Notes: generated by a model from the sequence alone, not told the origin. Counted from the first letter of the stretch, positions 43,620-53,305 are shown. The stretch is 64,000 nt of DNA from Polynucleobacter ibericus (GCF_018687955.1 NZ_CP061309.1:558001-622000), one strand, 5' to 3'. Made by a program: numbers and translations.

Positions 43620-46604
43620 ATGCCCCAGCCTTTTCCTACCCTTTCTGATCAAAAGCAGCCGCAAGCTTGGGCAATTACGCCCAATAGCCAAGCACTTGCC
43701 GAGTTAGCTCAGGGTATTTGGGATTGTGCAGTGCAAACTAAGCAACGCCCCTTGGTGGTGCTGAGTACTGCCGGACCACTGGTTGGGGTGAGAGCGGTCT
43801 TGGAGCAAAACCGACCCAAAAATCTGCCAAGCAGCATTGCATTCTTGCCTCAAGTGATCAGTTTTGCGGATTGGCTAGAAGCGGCACCCGGCGCATGGAA
43901 GTTTCCAAAGAAGCAAAGTGATTTAGAAAGATGGTTAGGTGTCTATGCCACTTTACGTAAACATAAACAATTACAAGCGTGGTTTAAGGCTGAGACTGAA
44001 ACGGGTGCATGGGGTTTAGCACAAGCCATTGTTGAAGCCTGCGATACCCTATCAATTGCAGTGAGTCCACAGTTGCAAAAACAGATTCATGAACATATTC
44101 TGAATAATCAGGCTGGCAAAAGTAATCTCGGTGAGATTTGTCTTGAACAAGCGCAAGTGTTGTTGGATAGCGCCGTTGCCAATGTTTATTCAGGAATGGC
44201 TCGTAAAGTTGTAGATCAAGAAACTAAGGTTTTGCTGGAGTTTTGGCGGTATACCGTAAGCATCAGTGACCCAGCATTTCGAAATCAGTTTGCAATGGCT
44301 GCACATCTCAATGCAATTGAAGCTGCCAAGAATGCGCATCACGCGAGACCGCTGATTTGGGTGGAGACGGCTGATCCAACTCCTATTGATCAAGAGATCA
44401 TTAGCAATTTACTGAATCAGTATGCCCAATACGCTCCAGTGGTAGAAGTCAAAATGGATTGGCGTGATGCGGGCTTGTGGCCTGAGTCTATTGGCGTAGA
44501 AGGCGATGAGCAGTCTAGGGTACTAGCACTTGCAAATGTAAAGCGTTCGCAAGGTAAAGGCTGGCAACTGATTCCGGCTAAACGCTTTGAAGAGTTAGCG
44601 TGGACTGCTGCTAAAACGATTGAGCAACATCTCATTGATGGCAAAACTAATCTCGCACTTGTTGCACAAGATCGTTTAGTTGCAAGAAGGGCGCGTGCGC
44701 TACTTTCACGATTAGGTCCAGCGCTTAATATTCGCGATGAGACTGGTTGGAAGTTATCCACTACGCGTGCAGCTGCTGCACTTAATAGTTGGTTAGAGCT
44801 AATCAAGGCGCCTAAGGATGGCCCTAGTGCAAAAACCTTGCTTGAGTTTTTGCAAAATCCTTTTTTAGATTTTGGAAAAATTCTCAATCGAGACCCAGCA
44901 TCCTGCATGGGACTTATTGCAGAGTTGGAAGATATTCTAGTTGCTAGTAAAGCGGAGTCTGGTTGGAAAACCTTTCACCTGGCAATTGAAGGCGCAAGAG
45001 ATAATGCGACAAAAACCTCGAGTTCGCTACCAAGCTCTGCATTATTTGAGTTGCTCCAGTTTGTCAGGGAACGCCATCATGAGTGGCTGGCGTTAAAGGT
45101 TGATTGCAACCAAGCCTTTAAGCAGTTACAGGGCAATCTTCAAGCAACTGGCATGGTCCAAAGCCTCGAGAAAGACTCTGCTGGCAAACAGTTGTTAGAG
45201 GTGCTTAAGACATTTGATTTAAGTAAGACGCAATACCAAGCTTCCCCTATGCGCTTAAGTGAATGGCTGAGTTTGCTCAAAACCGTTATAGAGGGTGCTA
45301 GTTATCAAGAGGCTGGCAAAGAAGCTAAAGCTGCACTCAGTATTCTGCCGCTCAGCTCAACACGTATGCGAGATTTTGAAGCTGTAGTTGTCGTGGGTTG
45401 TGATGAGCAGCAGTTGCCGGCATATTCAGAGCCGCCACTCTTTTTCTCAGATGCGCTAAATCAGTTATTGAAGACCTCCACAATAGAGATGCAGTTTGTG
45501 CAGCAAGCTAGAGATTTGTCGCAATTGCTGGTGTCATGCCCCAATGTTGATTTGCTCTGGCAAAGTAAAAGTAATAACGGAGAGCCGCTGAGGCCCTCGG
45601 CTTGGATACAGCGTTTGCAAAATCAAATTGAGTGGGAAGCCATTCCGACTCAACTAAAAAAACGATCTTTTGAGGCCGTGCCAATGGAGATGGCGGTTGC
45701 GCATTTTGAAGAAGATCTGCCGCTGCCGCTTTCGATGAGTCCCAGCGCCTACAAGGCCCTCCGGGATTGCCCATATCGTTATTACGTTCGCAGTCTATTG
45801 GGCTTACGTAAGAACAAGGAGTTTGATGAGGGCTTTGATGCTTCCTTAGCAGGACAGACCTTGCACAAGTTACTTAAGCGTTTTTATCAAGCGCTTAAAA
45901 CACAAGAACACACTAATTCAGCCCTCAAGTCCAATTCAGAGCAAAGACGCGCCTGGATGGAGCAAAGCTTAAATGTTTATTCTGAGCAAGAGTTCGCCTC
46001 TTTGATCGAGGGTGATGCTAGGGTAATGGGCACATTAAGAGATTGGCAAAAGCAAATCCCTAGTTTTGTAGATTGGCAATTACAACGTGAGATGGCAGGT
46101 TGGCAATATTTTGATGGCGAAGTCAAAGTTGGTTTTGATCTGTCATTTCAGGATGCTGATGAAAATCTCAAAATGATTCGGATTGAAGGCTATGCTGATC
46201 GCTATGACGTTCATGTAGATGACAGTAAGCTTGCCTCAGTGATTGATTACAAAAATCAACGCTTTGAGAAGGTAAAAGTACGCGCCGAACATATCTTGGA
46301 TGATCCTCAGCTATTGATCTACGCTCGGGCCGCTAATGAGATGCAGGAAGGTCATAAGCTTACTGGCCATCAGGTTCGACAAGCAGAGTGGGTAGCCTTA
46401 AAGGCAGACATCTCCAAGGGAGAGCAAAAGGCTACGCGTAGCCAAGAGGTGTCTGATATGCCAGAAATGATGAAGCTATTCTCTGAGCAAATGACAGAGG
46501 ACATAGAGCAGCTTTGGGCTAAAAAGCCAATGCAAGCATTTGCACCTGAAGGAGTTTGCCAATACTGCGAAGCAAGGGGTATTTGCAGGAAGGGAATTTG
46601 GTGA
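43620..46604 (+). CDS. addB: AddB-like subunit, PD-(D/E)XK nuclease with Fe-S cysteines
   Basis: 994 aa. Inactive-helicase-like body without Walker A, and a C-terminal RecB-type nuclease: IEGYADRYDVH, VIDYKNQR (Asp-x-Lys) and the QLLIYARAANEM motif. Four Cys frame the nuclease: Cys717 (DCPYRYY), Cys980, Cys983, Cys989 (CQYCEARGIC), the [4Fe-4S] arrangement of AddB. It resects double-strand breaks with AddA. The stop overlaps the addA GTG (GTGA). Confidence 0.9.
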   Translation: MPQPFPTLSDQKQPQAWAITPNSQALAELAQGIWDCAVQTKQRPLVVLSTAGPLVGVRAVLEQNRPKNLPSSIAFLPQVISFADWLEAAPGAWKFPKKQSDLERWLGVYATLRKHKQLQAWFKAETETGAWGLAQAIVEACDTLSIAVSPQLQKQIHEHILNNQAGKSNLGEICLEQAQVLLDSAVANVYSGMARKVVDQETKVLLEFWRYTVSISDPAFRNQFAMAAHLNAIEAAKNAHHARPLIWVETADPTPIDQEIISNLLNQYAQYAPVVEVKMDWRDAGLWPESIGVEGDEQSRVLALANVKRSQGKGWQLIPAKRFEELAWTAAKTIEQHLIDGKTNLALVAQDRLVARRARALLSRLGPALNIRDETGWKLSTTRAAAALNSWLELIKAPKDGPSAKTLLEFLQNPFLDFGKILNRDPASCMGLIAELEDILVASKAESGWKTFHLAIEGARDNATKTSSSLPSSALFELLQFVRERHHEWLALKVDCNQAFKQLQGNLQATGMVQSLEKDSAGKQLLEVLKTFDLSKTQYQASPMRLSEWLSLLKTVIEGASYQEAGKEAKAALSILPLSSTRMRDFEAVVVVGCDEQQLPAYSEPPLFFSDALNQLLKTSTIEMQFVQQARDLSQLLVSCPNVDLLWQSKSNNGEPLRPSAWIQRLQNQIEWEAIPTQLKKRSFEAVPMEMAVAHFEEDLPLPLSMSPSAYKALRDCPYRYYVRSLLGLRKNKEFDEGFDASLAGQTLHKLLKRFYQALKTQEHTNSALKSNSEQRRAWMEQSLNVYSEQEFASLIEGDARVMGTLRDWQKQIPSFVDWQLQREMAGWQYFDGEVKVGFDLSFQDADENLKMIRIEGYADRYDVHVDDSKLASVIDYKNQRFEKVKVRAEHILDDPQLLIYARAANEMQEGHKLTGHQVRQAEWVALKADISKGEQKATRSQEVSDMPEMMKLFSEQMTEDIEQLWAKKPMQAFAPEGVCQYCEARGICRKGIW

Positions 46605-49600
46605 GTGATCTCATGAATGTGCTTCCAGAGAAGCGGGTCTATTCAGAAAGCCTTGCTTGTGATCCCCAGCGCTCGGTAATTGTCTCTGCTTGTGCAGGCA
46701 GCGGCAAGACTTGGTTGCTAGTTGCGCGTATGGTACGCCTATTGCTTGACGATGTGAAGCCGCAAGAGATTCTTGCATTAACGTTCACACGCAAAGCCGC
46801 GCAAGAAATGCGTGACCGCTTATATGGATTGCTCGAGCAATTTTCTAAAAGTGACGATGCTTCGTTAATTAAAGAACTCACCGCTAGAGGCATGGCGCGT
46901 GATCAAGCTGAAAAATACCTGCCCAAGGCTAAAGCGCTTTATGAGCAGGTGCTGGCAAATCCACAGCCGATTGTGATTGACACCTTTCATGGTTGGTTTG
47001 GCAGATTATTGGGTGCAGCCCCCGTATCACTGGGTATTCAGCCGGGATTTAAGCTGCGTGAAGACGCCAAGCGATTGCAAGAGGAGTGTCTTGACGATTG
47101 GTGGGGTGATCTCACGCCAGAACTGAAAGCCCATTACGACGTCTTACTCAAATACTTAGGATCACATGAGACGCAAAAACTCTTGATGGGTAAAAGTAGT
47201 CTCTTAAAGCAAAGAGGAGCATGGGCTTTCTTTGCAAAGAAATGCAATCAAACTAGCGTGAGCCCAATTGAGCGCCTAAAACAGTCTCTACATAAACTGA
47301 ACTTACCTAATCCATTACTAGGTCAGTGGAATGCACCCAACGTACTAGAGGATCTTCAGTTCCTAGCGCGCTGTTTTCAAAATAGCAGCGTAAAAGATAG
47401 TGATCTCCTGCAATACTTGTTGCCTGCCATTGCCTGTAAAGAACGTGAAGGCAATGTGATGGAGGTCGCGAGTCACTTTCAAACTACTTTCTTAACCAAA
47501 GATCCAAAATATCGCAGTAATAACGATAAAGCTTTGGGTGAGGCGAAAAAATATCTCGAGAAGATGGGTGAGTCTCATCGTATCGATGAGCACATCGCTA
47601 TTAAGCAGCAATGGGGGCATGCTTTTGAGGAATATCTCCTATGGCAAGCTGAGCAGGATGTCTTTCTTATCAATGAAGCTTGGTTTGCTCTGAGTCAATC
47701 CATGATGGCACACGCCAGCGCCCAAAAAGAGAATATGCGTGTGCGTGATTTCGATGATCTGGAAGTTGGCGTTAGCTTATTAATGGGGGAGCCTGAACAT
47801 GCTGCATATCTTCAGTCTCGTTTAGATGCCAAGTACAAACAAATTTTGATAGATGAGTTCCAGGATACCAATCCATTGCAGTGGCAAATTCTGCGAGCCT
47901 GGTTAGCGGGCTACAGCGAAGGAGATGAGCGGCCAAAAGTATTTATTGTGGGCGATCCCAAGCAGTCGATTTATCGCTTCCGCCGTGCCGACCCCAGATT
48001 GTTTGTAAGTGCAGCACGGTTTTTGTATCAATACCATGATGCGGCTTATATTGAGCAAGACAAAACGCGTCGCAACGCTCCTGAAATTAATCAAACAGTG
48101 AATAGAATCTTTCAGGGCGAGCAAGTGCCGCCTGATTACCCGTATTCAGAGCAGCAAACCCTGTGGACCACTTCAGATGAAGGTAAGCCGACCGATGTTT
48201 ATGCTCAGCAAGGCGAGATTTATTTATTACCCCTCATTCCTTATGCAGAGCAGACACAGGAACCCCGAGAGGGCAGCGCTTTTGACGGAGCGATTGCCGA
48301 TTCAAGTGAAACGGTTGGTGTGATTCAGCGTCAGCATGAGGGTGAGTTAGTCGCGCGTCTAATTAAAGAGATCATCGCGACACGCAAGGTAGCTGACAAA
48401 GAAGGCGGCAAGGAAATATGGCGTGAGGCTAGAGCAAGCGATTTCTTGTTGCTAGTCAAACGTCGTAAATACTTACCTCAATACGAAAGGGCACTGCGTG
48501 ATGTAAAGCTTGCCTATGAGAGTCCACGTTTAGGCGGGTTGCTTAATACTTTAGAGATCGATGATCTTATTGCTTTACTGACTGTTTTGGTAACACCTCG
48601 TCACGACTTACCGCTAGCCCAAGTTCTTAGAAGTCCGATTTTTAGTTTTACAGAAAAACAAATGCAGCAATTGGCAGTAGCAATGACATCAGGTCAATAT
48701 CGCTCTTGGTGGGATGCACTGCAAGATAGCAAGGATGCAAAGCTACAAAGAGCTGGTCGTTATCTCCAGCATTGGCATGTCTTAGGGGAGCGCTTGCCAG
48801 TCCATGACCTGCTCGATCGTATCTACCAAGAGGGAGATGTACGCCTCAAATATGCTGCCGTCTGTCAGGATCTTGATCGTCCGCAGGTATTGGCAAATTT
48901 AGATGCTTTTTTAGAGGTGGCACTCAATCAAGACGGTGGTCAATACCCAAGCTTAAGCCGTTTTATTCAAGAAATGAATACGAAACGCCGTGGCGATGAT
49001 GATGAAACGCCCGACGAGGGAGATGTTGATGCTGCCAGCGATGACAACTTGGCGGAAGTAGATGAAGAGAGCGAGATGTCAGAGGAGGATCGCTATAAGC
49101 GTGTGCGACTCATGACAATTCACGGCGCCAAAGGTTTGGAGTCGCCTTTTGTCATTATTCTCGATGCGAACAATACCGATACGAATGTGGACTACAGTGG
49201 CGTGTTAATTGATTGGTCACCACAAGAAGAGGGTCCATCTCACCTATCTCTCTTTACTTCTAAAACATTAACGAGTCCTCGCACTGAAATCAATGAAGCT
49301 GAGAAGCAAATCGGTGAAAAAGAAAATTGGAACTTACTTTACGTCGCTATGACCCGTGCGCGCCAGGGCTTATGGATTAGCGGTGATGCTCAAAAGCCCA
49401 CCACCAATAACCCTAGTGGCCTAGATAAAACTTCTTGGTATGGCAAGGCAAGCAAAGCTGAGTTACCTGTATATCAGGTAGGTGATCAAGCGGGATCAAT
49501 AGAAGAGACTGAAACTATTCAATCTAAGCAAGAAAATGCAGTCGAAGATTTTTTCTTGGACTGGAATCCTGCACAAGAGAGCCACACGCAAATGCTCTCT

Positions 49601-50134
49601 GACATCGAAAGTGGTGTCACAGTTGAAGTGTTTGCGGGCGAAGATGAGCAAGCTAGCAATCCCGATCCTGAAATTTTGGAAGAGGGTACGAACTTCCATA
49701 AGTTGCTTGAATTTCTCACTCCAGATACCACTAACCAAGCAAAGCCGGCAATGCCAAGCGAGCAAGAGCTCATGGATTGGCTAGCCGTTGATCAGAGTCA
49801 TGCGGAAACATTACTCTCCCGTACTAAAAAAGTACTAGAGACTCCAGAGCTTAAGCGCTATCTCACATCAGGTGAGTGGTTGCAAGCTTGGAATGAGCTC
49901 GATATCACCAGCGAAGACGGTAAGAGCTATCGCATGGACCGTTTGATAGAGTTTGATGACCATCTAGCCATCATTGATTACAAGCTGACTATCCCGGAAG
50001 TGGCTAGTGAGCAGTATGAAAAGTACCGCAAGCAATTGCAGGGCTACCAAGCTGAACTCACGCGCATCAGAAAAGACAAGCCAAACAAGGCTTACTTGAT
50101 TTCATCCAAGGGCGAGATGGTTGAATTTAGGTAA
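46601..50134 (+). CDS. addA: AddA-type helicase-nuclease (UvrD/RecB-like)
   Basis: 1177 aa. SF1A helicase motifs: I ACAGSGKTWLL, Ia LTFTRKAAQEM, IDTFHGWFGRLL, II ILIDEFQDTNPLQW, III VGDPKQSIYRFRRADP, V MTIHGAKGLESPFVII, VI LLYVAMTRARQGLWI. C-terminal RecB nuclease: GTNFHKLLEFL, MDRLIEFDDHLAIIDYKL (Asp-x-x-x-Asp-x-Lys) and QLQGYQAEL. I start at GTG 46601, with AGGAAGGGA 6-7 nt upstream inside addB. It unwinds and trims DNA ends for RecA loading. Convergent with brnA (4-nt gap). Confidence 0.93.
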   Translation: MSDLMNVLPEKRVYSESLACDPQRSVIVSACAGSGKTWLLVARMVRLLLDDVKPQEILALTFTRKAAQEMRDRLYGLLEQFSKSDDASLIKELTARGMARDQAEKYLPKAKALYEQVLANPQPIVIDTFHGWFGRLLGAAPVSLGIQPGFKLREDAKRLQEECLDDWWGDLTPELKAHYDVLLKYLGSHETQKLLMGKSSLLKQRGAWAFFAKKCNQTSVSPIERLKQSLHKLNLPNPLLGQWNAPNVLEDLQFLARCFQNSSVKDSDLLQYLLPAIACKEREGNVMEVASHFQTTFLTKDPKYRSNNDKALGEAKKYLEKMGESHRIDEHIAIKQQWGHAFEEYLLWQAEQDVFLINEAWFALSQSMMAHASAQKENMRVRDFDDLEVGVSLLMGEPEHAAYLQSRLDAKYKQILIDEFQDTNPLQWQILRAWLAGYSEGDERPKVFIVGDPKQSIYRFRRADPRLFVSAARFLYQYHDAAYIEQDKTRRNAPEINQTVNRIFQGEQVPPDYPYSEQQTLWTTSDEGKPTDVYAQQGEIYLLPLIPYAEQTQEPREGSAFDGAIADSSETVGVIQRQHEGELVARLIKEIIATRKVADKEGGKEIWREARASDFLLLVKRRKYLPQYERALRDVKLAYESPRLGGLLNTLEIDDLIALLTVLVTPRHDLPLAQVLRSPIFSFTEKQMQQLAVAMTSGQYRSWWDALQDSKDAKLQRAGRYLQHWHVLGERLPVHDLLDRIYQEGDVRLKYAAVCQDLDRPQVLANLDAFLEVALNQDGGQYPSLSRFIQEMNTKRRGDDDETPDEGDVDAASDDNLAEVDEESEMSEEDRYKRVRLMTIHGAKGLESPFVIILDANNTDTNVDYSGVLIDWSPQEEGPSHLSLFTSKTLTSPRTEINEAEKQIGEKENWNLLYVAMTRARQGLWISGDAQKPTTNNPSGLDKTSWYGKASKAELPVYQVGDQAGSIEETETIQSKQENAVEDFFLDWNPAQESHTQMLSDIESGVTVEVFAGEDEQASNPDPEILEEGTNFHKLLEFLTPDTTNQAKPAMPSEQELMDWLAVDQSHAETLLSRTKKVLETPELKRYLTSGEWLQAWNELDITSEDGKSYRMDRLIEFDDHLAIIDYKLTIPEVASEQYEKYRKQLQGYQAELTRIRKDKPNKAYLISSKGEMVEFR

Positions 50135-50138
50135 ATCC

Positions 50139-50486
50139 TTAAGCAGCAGCCTTGAATTTGTTGGTCATTAAAGTGCCTTTGCTCAACTTCTTTTCAACAG
50201 TCGATATTGATTTGGATTCCCTTTTCACTTCACCAAGTACTTGATTGATAAAAGTTTGCCAACCTTCACCTTTGGATTTGTAAAAATCTAAAGTTTCTTT
50301 ATCAATTCTTAGGGTAACCTGTTCTTTAGCTCCACTGCCTAGGGGCCTGCCACGACCACGAACTAGCGTAGGCTTAACTTTCTCCCACTCTTCATCCGTG
50401 AATGGCATATTGTCAGGATCTGCCATTGCCGCTTTTGTAATAGCAGCATCTTCTTCGGCACTAGGTCTAATTATTTTCTTTTTCAT
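50139..50486 (-). CDS. brnA: BrnA antitoxin
   Basis: 115 aa. Typical BrnA: acidic FTDEEWEKVKPTLVRGRGRPLGSGAKEQVTLRIDKETLDFYKSKGEGWQTFINQVL; the VTLRIDKETLDFYKSKGEGWQTFINQVL segment is the RHH DNA-binding domain. It binds BrnT and represses its own operon. The ATG at 50486 overlaps the brnT 3' end by 20 nt. The C-terminal tail of about 30 residues is longer than usual. Confidence 0.92.
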   Translation of the reverse strand: MKKKIIRPSAEEDAAITKAAMADPDNMPFTDEEWEKVKPTLVRGRGRPLGSGAKEQVTLRIDKETLDFYKSKGEGWQTFINQVLGEVKRESKSISTVEKKLSKGTLMTNKFKAAA

Positions 50487-50742
50487 ATCTCTCTACCTCG
50501 CGGGTATTTGCTTTTCTTAGACTAATAATTCTTTTACCTATTTTTAGTTCAACATAAACTACGCAGTACAGACGTTGCTTTATGAGTGCTAGCGCTACAC
50601 ACCTCTCCTCACCATAATTCTTTCTGCCATCAATGTAGCTAATGGCAGAATCCCAATCCAGCAGCTTTGCATCTGAGAGAGGTAGACCATGTTTTGCAAT
50701 ATTTGAATCATTTTTTGCCGAATCATAAGTGAATTTTATCAG
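50467..50742 (-). CDS. brnT: BrnT ribonuclease toxin, apparent CTG start
   Basis: 91-aa BrnT-fold RNase toxin that the three usual start codons miss. In the frame directly upstream of brnA it reads LIKFTYDSAKNDSNIAKHG (usual BrnT MKFTYDPAKNASNLAKHG), ..YGEERCVALALIKQRLYCVVYVELKIGKRIISLRKANTREVERYE, ending EKENN, which is the whole BrnT domain including the RIISLRKA motif. The frame is open only back to a TGA 11 codons upstream, with no ATG, GTG or TTG; CTG at 50742 is the fitting start. It may start at CTG or be silenced by loss of ATG. Confidence 0.75.
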   Translation of the reverse strand: MIKFTYDSAKNDSNIAKHGLPLSDAKLLDWDSAISYIDGRKNYGEERCVALALIKQRLYCVVYVELKIGKRIISLRKANTREVERYEKENN

Positions 50743-50855
50743 AAATATTGTAGTTACGTTAAATCATAACATCAATGAATTAATATAACTACAAAAAATA
50801 AGGGAATTCCAATAAAAGAGGGCTTTGGAGGGGTATTAAGTACTATCATTGAGGC

Positions 50856-50981
50856 ATGGAACGTTTCCCAATCATTCTTGAGCTCGTAGAAACTGCGCAG
50901 TCATGGTTTTATCGAGCCAGTATTTATCTATCCAACGTCTTTGCGGATGACCCAGCAATACTTGCGTTTGTTTTTTGCTAA
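50856..50981 (+). CDS. Possible 41-aa ORF in a short transcription unit
   Basis: MERFPIILELVETAQSWFYR.. then a hydrophobic end (NVFADDPAILAFVFC). A GAGG is only 1-2 nt before the ATG and the better GGAGGGG is too far upstream, so translation is doubtful. It lies just before a perfect terminator (51003-51022), so the region is probably transcribed; it could be a small RNA rather than a gene. Nothing recognised. Confidence 0.25.
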   Translation: MERFPIILELVETAQSWFYRASIYLSNVFADDPAILAFVFC

Positions 50982-51002
50982 GGTTGAGTGAGGCTGAGCG
51001 AG

Positions 51003-51022
51003 CCACCTACGGGTGGTTTTTT
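51003..51022 (+). terminator. Strong intrinsic terminator upstream of umuDC
   Basis: CCACC / GGTGG stem with a TACG tetraloop and TTTTTT. No plus-strand gene except the doubtful 41-aa ORF precedes it. Confidence 0.85.
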
Positions 51023-51090
51023 GTTGCCTAAATTTTGAGCAAATAGCCCTAAAACAACAAAAATAAGTTCATTTCTGCGGTTTTTACATA

Positions 51091-51110
51091 TACTGTATAA
51101 ACATACAGTA
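51091..51110 (+). promoter_or_regulatory. SOS (LexA) box of umuDC
   Basis: TACTGTATAAACATACAGTA, the standard CTG-N10-CAG operator in a palindromic setting, just before umuD. A TTTACA at 51083 may be the -35. Shows SOS regulation of umuDC. Confidence 0.92.
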
Positions 51111-51115
51111 TATTA

Positions 51116-51616
51116 ATGACTATGACGCAAGTAATGAACCCCGCGAAAGTAACCCTAAGCCAGGCACCACAGGCCTTGGCGGGGCATTTTGCTGCCTATG
51201 AGCTTAAGCTTCTTAGCCACCGGATTTCAGCTGGATTCCCTAGTCCAGCAGCAGATTACGCCGAAGACGGCCTCGATCTGAACCATTACCTCGTCCAGAA
51301 CAAGCCAGCCACTTTCATGTTCACTGTAAAGGGGGATTCGATGTTGGGCGCAGGCATTTGTGACGGTGACAAGGTGGTCGTGGATAAGGCCCTCAAGCCA
51401 AAGCATAAAGATATCGTTGTGGCAGTCGTTGATAGTGAATACACCATCAAACGCCTCTATCAGTTACGTGGTCGTATTGAGCTTCAACCAGAAAATCCCA
51501 GCTATCAAGCCATCACCTTCAATGAGGGTAGCGAGTTACAAATCTGGGGTGTAGTGGTTGGAGTAGTACGTAAGTACAGTAATGCTAGCGGCAGATACAA
51601 CAAAGAGGGTAAGTGA
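51116..51616 (+). CDS. umuD: UmuD, SOS-induced self-cleaving subunit of DNA polymerase V
   Basis: 166 aa S24/LexA-type protease. Cleavage site Ala-Gly in [12 protein letters not shown]; catalytic Ser in [11 protein letters not shown] and Lys in [11 protein letters not shown]. Cleaved UmuD' joins UmuC. In-frame ATGs at 51116, 51122 and 51134 have no good ribosome site, and the LexA box ends 5 nt before the first, so a downstream start is quite possible. UmuD is usually about 139 aa; the N-terminal part here is longer. Confidence 0.92.
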   Translation: MTMTQVMNPAKVTLSQAPQALAGHFAAYELKLLSHRISAGFPSPAADYAEDGLDLNHYLVQNKPATFMFTVKGDSMLGAGICDGDKVVVDKALKPKHKDIVVAVVDSEYTIKRLYQLRGRIELQPENPSYQAITFNEGSELQIWGVVVGVVRKYSNASGRYNKEGK

Positions 51617-51617
51617 G

Positions 51618-52928
51618 ATGAATACACAAAACACTTCAACCTCACTCTTCGCGCTTGTAGATGTAAATAACTTCTATGTTTCTTGTGAGCGCGTATTTCA
51701 GCCCAAGTTAGAAGAGGTGCCGATGGTAGTGCTCTCTAATAACGATGGCTGTGCTGTTGCACGTAGTGCGGAAGTTAAAGCGCTTGGCGTGAAGATGGGT
51801 ACGCCCTGGTTTCAGATGAAGGACTTAGCTAAGAAGCATGGCATTCAGGCTTACTCATCCAATTACACCTTGTATGGTGATATGAGTAGTCGTGTCGTTC
51901 AGGTGCTCAGGGAGTTCACGCCTAATCTTGAGGTGTACAGCATCGATGAGAGCTTCTTACAAATCGAGACTGTCTTAAAACAATATCAAGACACGATTGA
52001 GCTAGGTCAGAGAATCAAACAGCAGGTGAAAGACACCACTGGCTTGCCAGTCTGTGTAGGCATTGGCGCTAGCAAGACCTTGGCTAAGCTGGCTAATCAC
52101 TTGGCTAAGAAACACAAGCAGTTCGCTGGCGTATGTGATGTCAATGCGATGGCAAAAGAAGAGCTCTACCAGTGGATGAGCGAGACTGAAGTAGGTGAAG
52201 TGTGGGGTGTTGGCAAACAAATCGCTAAGAAACTCAAAGCCCAAAAGATTCAGAGCGTATTTGATCTCTTACAGACTTCACCGCAAGCTATGCGTCAGCA
52301 GTTTGGTGTGGTGATGGAGCGCCTTTGTTATGAGTTGCGTGGTACATCCTGTCTACAGCTAGAGGAAGTGGCACCAGCCAAACAACAAATCATTGCCTCA
52401 CGTAGTTTTGGCAAGTTAGTGAGTAGTCAAGCAGAGCTTGCTGAATCGGTTGCTACCCATGTAGCCCGCGCCGCTGAAAAACTCAGAACTCAAAACAGTA
52501 CTACGGGCGCGCTCACGGTATTTATTCAGACTAATCCGTTTAAACAAAATGAACCGCAGTATCACCAGAGTGTCACGATTCCATTGGCCGATCCAACAGA
52601 CAACACGCTGACCTTAACGAATGCAGCGCTGGCAGGTTTAAAGCAAATCTATCAAGCGAACTTTCGTTATAAGAAAGCGGGCGTCATCCTTAATCTCATT
52701 AGCGATAAGCCAACCGCACAGCAATCACTCTTTGACGATATCGAAACCAAGGGGAAGTCTGCGCACCTCATGAAAGCAGTCGATGAGATCAATACGCGCT
52801 TTGGTAATGCGGCAATCAGATCTGCAGCTGCAGGAACCAATCACTCTAAGGAAGAGTGGCAGATGAGGTCAAACAATCGGTCGCCAAACTACACCACCAA
52901 GTGGGATGAGTTGCCGGTAGCTAGATAA
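51618..52928 (+). CDS. umuC: UmuC, catalytic subunit of DNA polymerase V
   Basis: Y-family translesion polymerase, 436 aa. [19 protein letters not shown] (palm, metal Asp), [35 protein letters not shown] (catalytic Asp-Glu), [15 protein letters not shown] and HhH region [21 protein letters not shown] at 51618 is 1 nt past the umuD stop; GAGGG upstream. SOS-regulated with umuD. Confidence 0.95.
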   Translation: MNTQNTSTSLFALVDVNNFYVSCERVFQPKLEEVPMVVLSNNDGCAVARSAEVKALGVKMGTPWFQMKDLAKKHGIQAYSSNYTLYGDMSSRVVQVLREFTPNLEVYSIDESFLQIETVLKQYQDTIELGQRIKQQVKDTTGLPVCVGIGASKTLAKLANHLAKKHKQFAGVCDVNAMAKEELYQWMSETEVGEVWGVGKQIAKKLKAQKIQSVFDLLQTSPQAMRQQFGVVMERLCYELRGTSCLQLEEVAPAKQQIIASRSFGKLVSSQAELAESVATHVARAAEKLRTQNSTTGALTVFIQTNPFKQNEPQYHQSVTIPLADPTDNTLTLTNAALAGLKQIYQANFRYKKAGVILNLISDKPTAQQSLFDDIETKGKSAHLMKAVDEINTRFGNAAIRSAAAGTNHSKEEWQMRSNNRSPNYTTKWDELPVAR

Positions 52929-52995
52929 AGAATGAAGTAAGCAATAAACCAATTAGTCATTAAATAAAACGTAATAACGTACAAAGGAGAAGCAA

Positions 52996-53127
52996 ATGGA
53001 CTTACTTAACAACTTCAACGGAATTTCTCTGGCAGTCATCATGATCCTGTCCTATTGCGCAGTGTTGAAAAACACCAAGCGTCATGATGCTGAAACAAAG
53101 CAGATCTTTAATCGTAGATATCAGTAA
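52996..53127 (+). CDS. Small membrane protein, 43 aa, after umuC
   Basis: MDLLNNFNGISLAVIMILSY CAVLKNTKRH.. one transmembrane helix (about residues 8-24) with a basic, polar tail. A textbook AAAGGAGA lies 5 nt before ATG, one of the best sites in the window. It follows umuC by 67 nt on the same strand and may be read through under SOS control. No family known to me. Confidence 0.6.
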   Translation: MDLLNNFNGISLAVIMILSYCAVLKNTKRHDAETKQIFNRRYQ

Positions 53128-53192
53128 AGAATCTATCGGTAGTAGCAGGAGTAAAGAAAAAGCAGTGGCAAGGAAAAAGCAGCAGGCAGAGA

Positions 53193-53224
53193 GGGAATAA
53201 GGAAATCACGGATTCCTTATTCCC
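53193..53224. repeat. Long inverted repeat hairpin
   Basis: GGGAATAAGGAAATC (53193-53207) and GATTCCTTATTCCC (53211-53224) with ACG loop, one bulged A. Not followed by a T-run on the plus strand. Likely RNA 3' end structure or a protein site downstream of the umuDC unit. Confidence 0.6.
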
Positions 53225-53305
53225 TATTGCATATAAGGGCATGTAGATAATTCCCCTAATTTTGTTAAGTCTTTAATACCCCTAAAAAGTGGTTAAGATT
53301 TGCAC

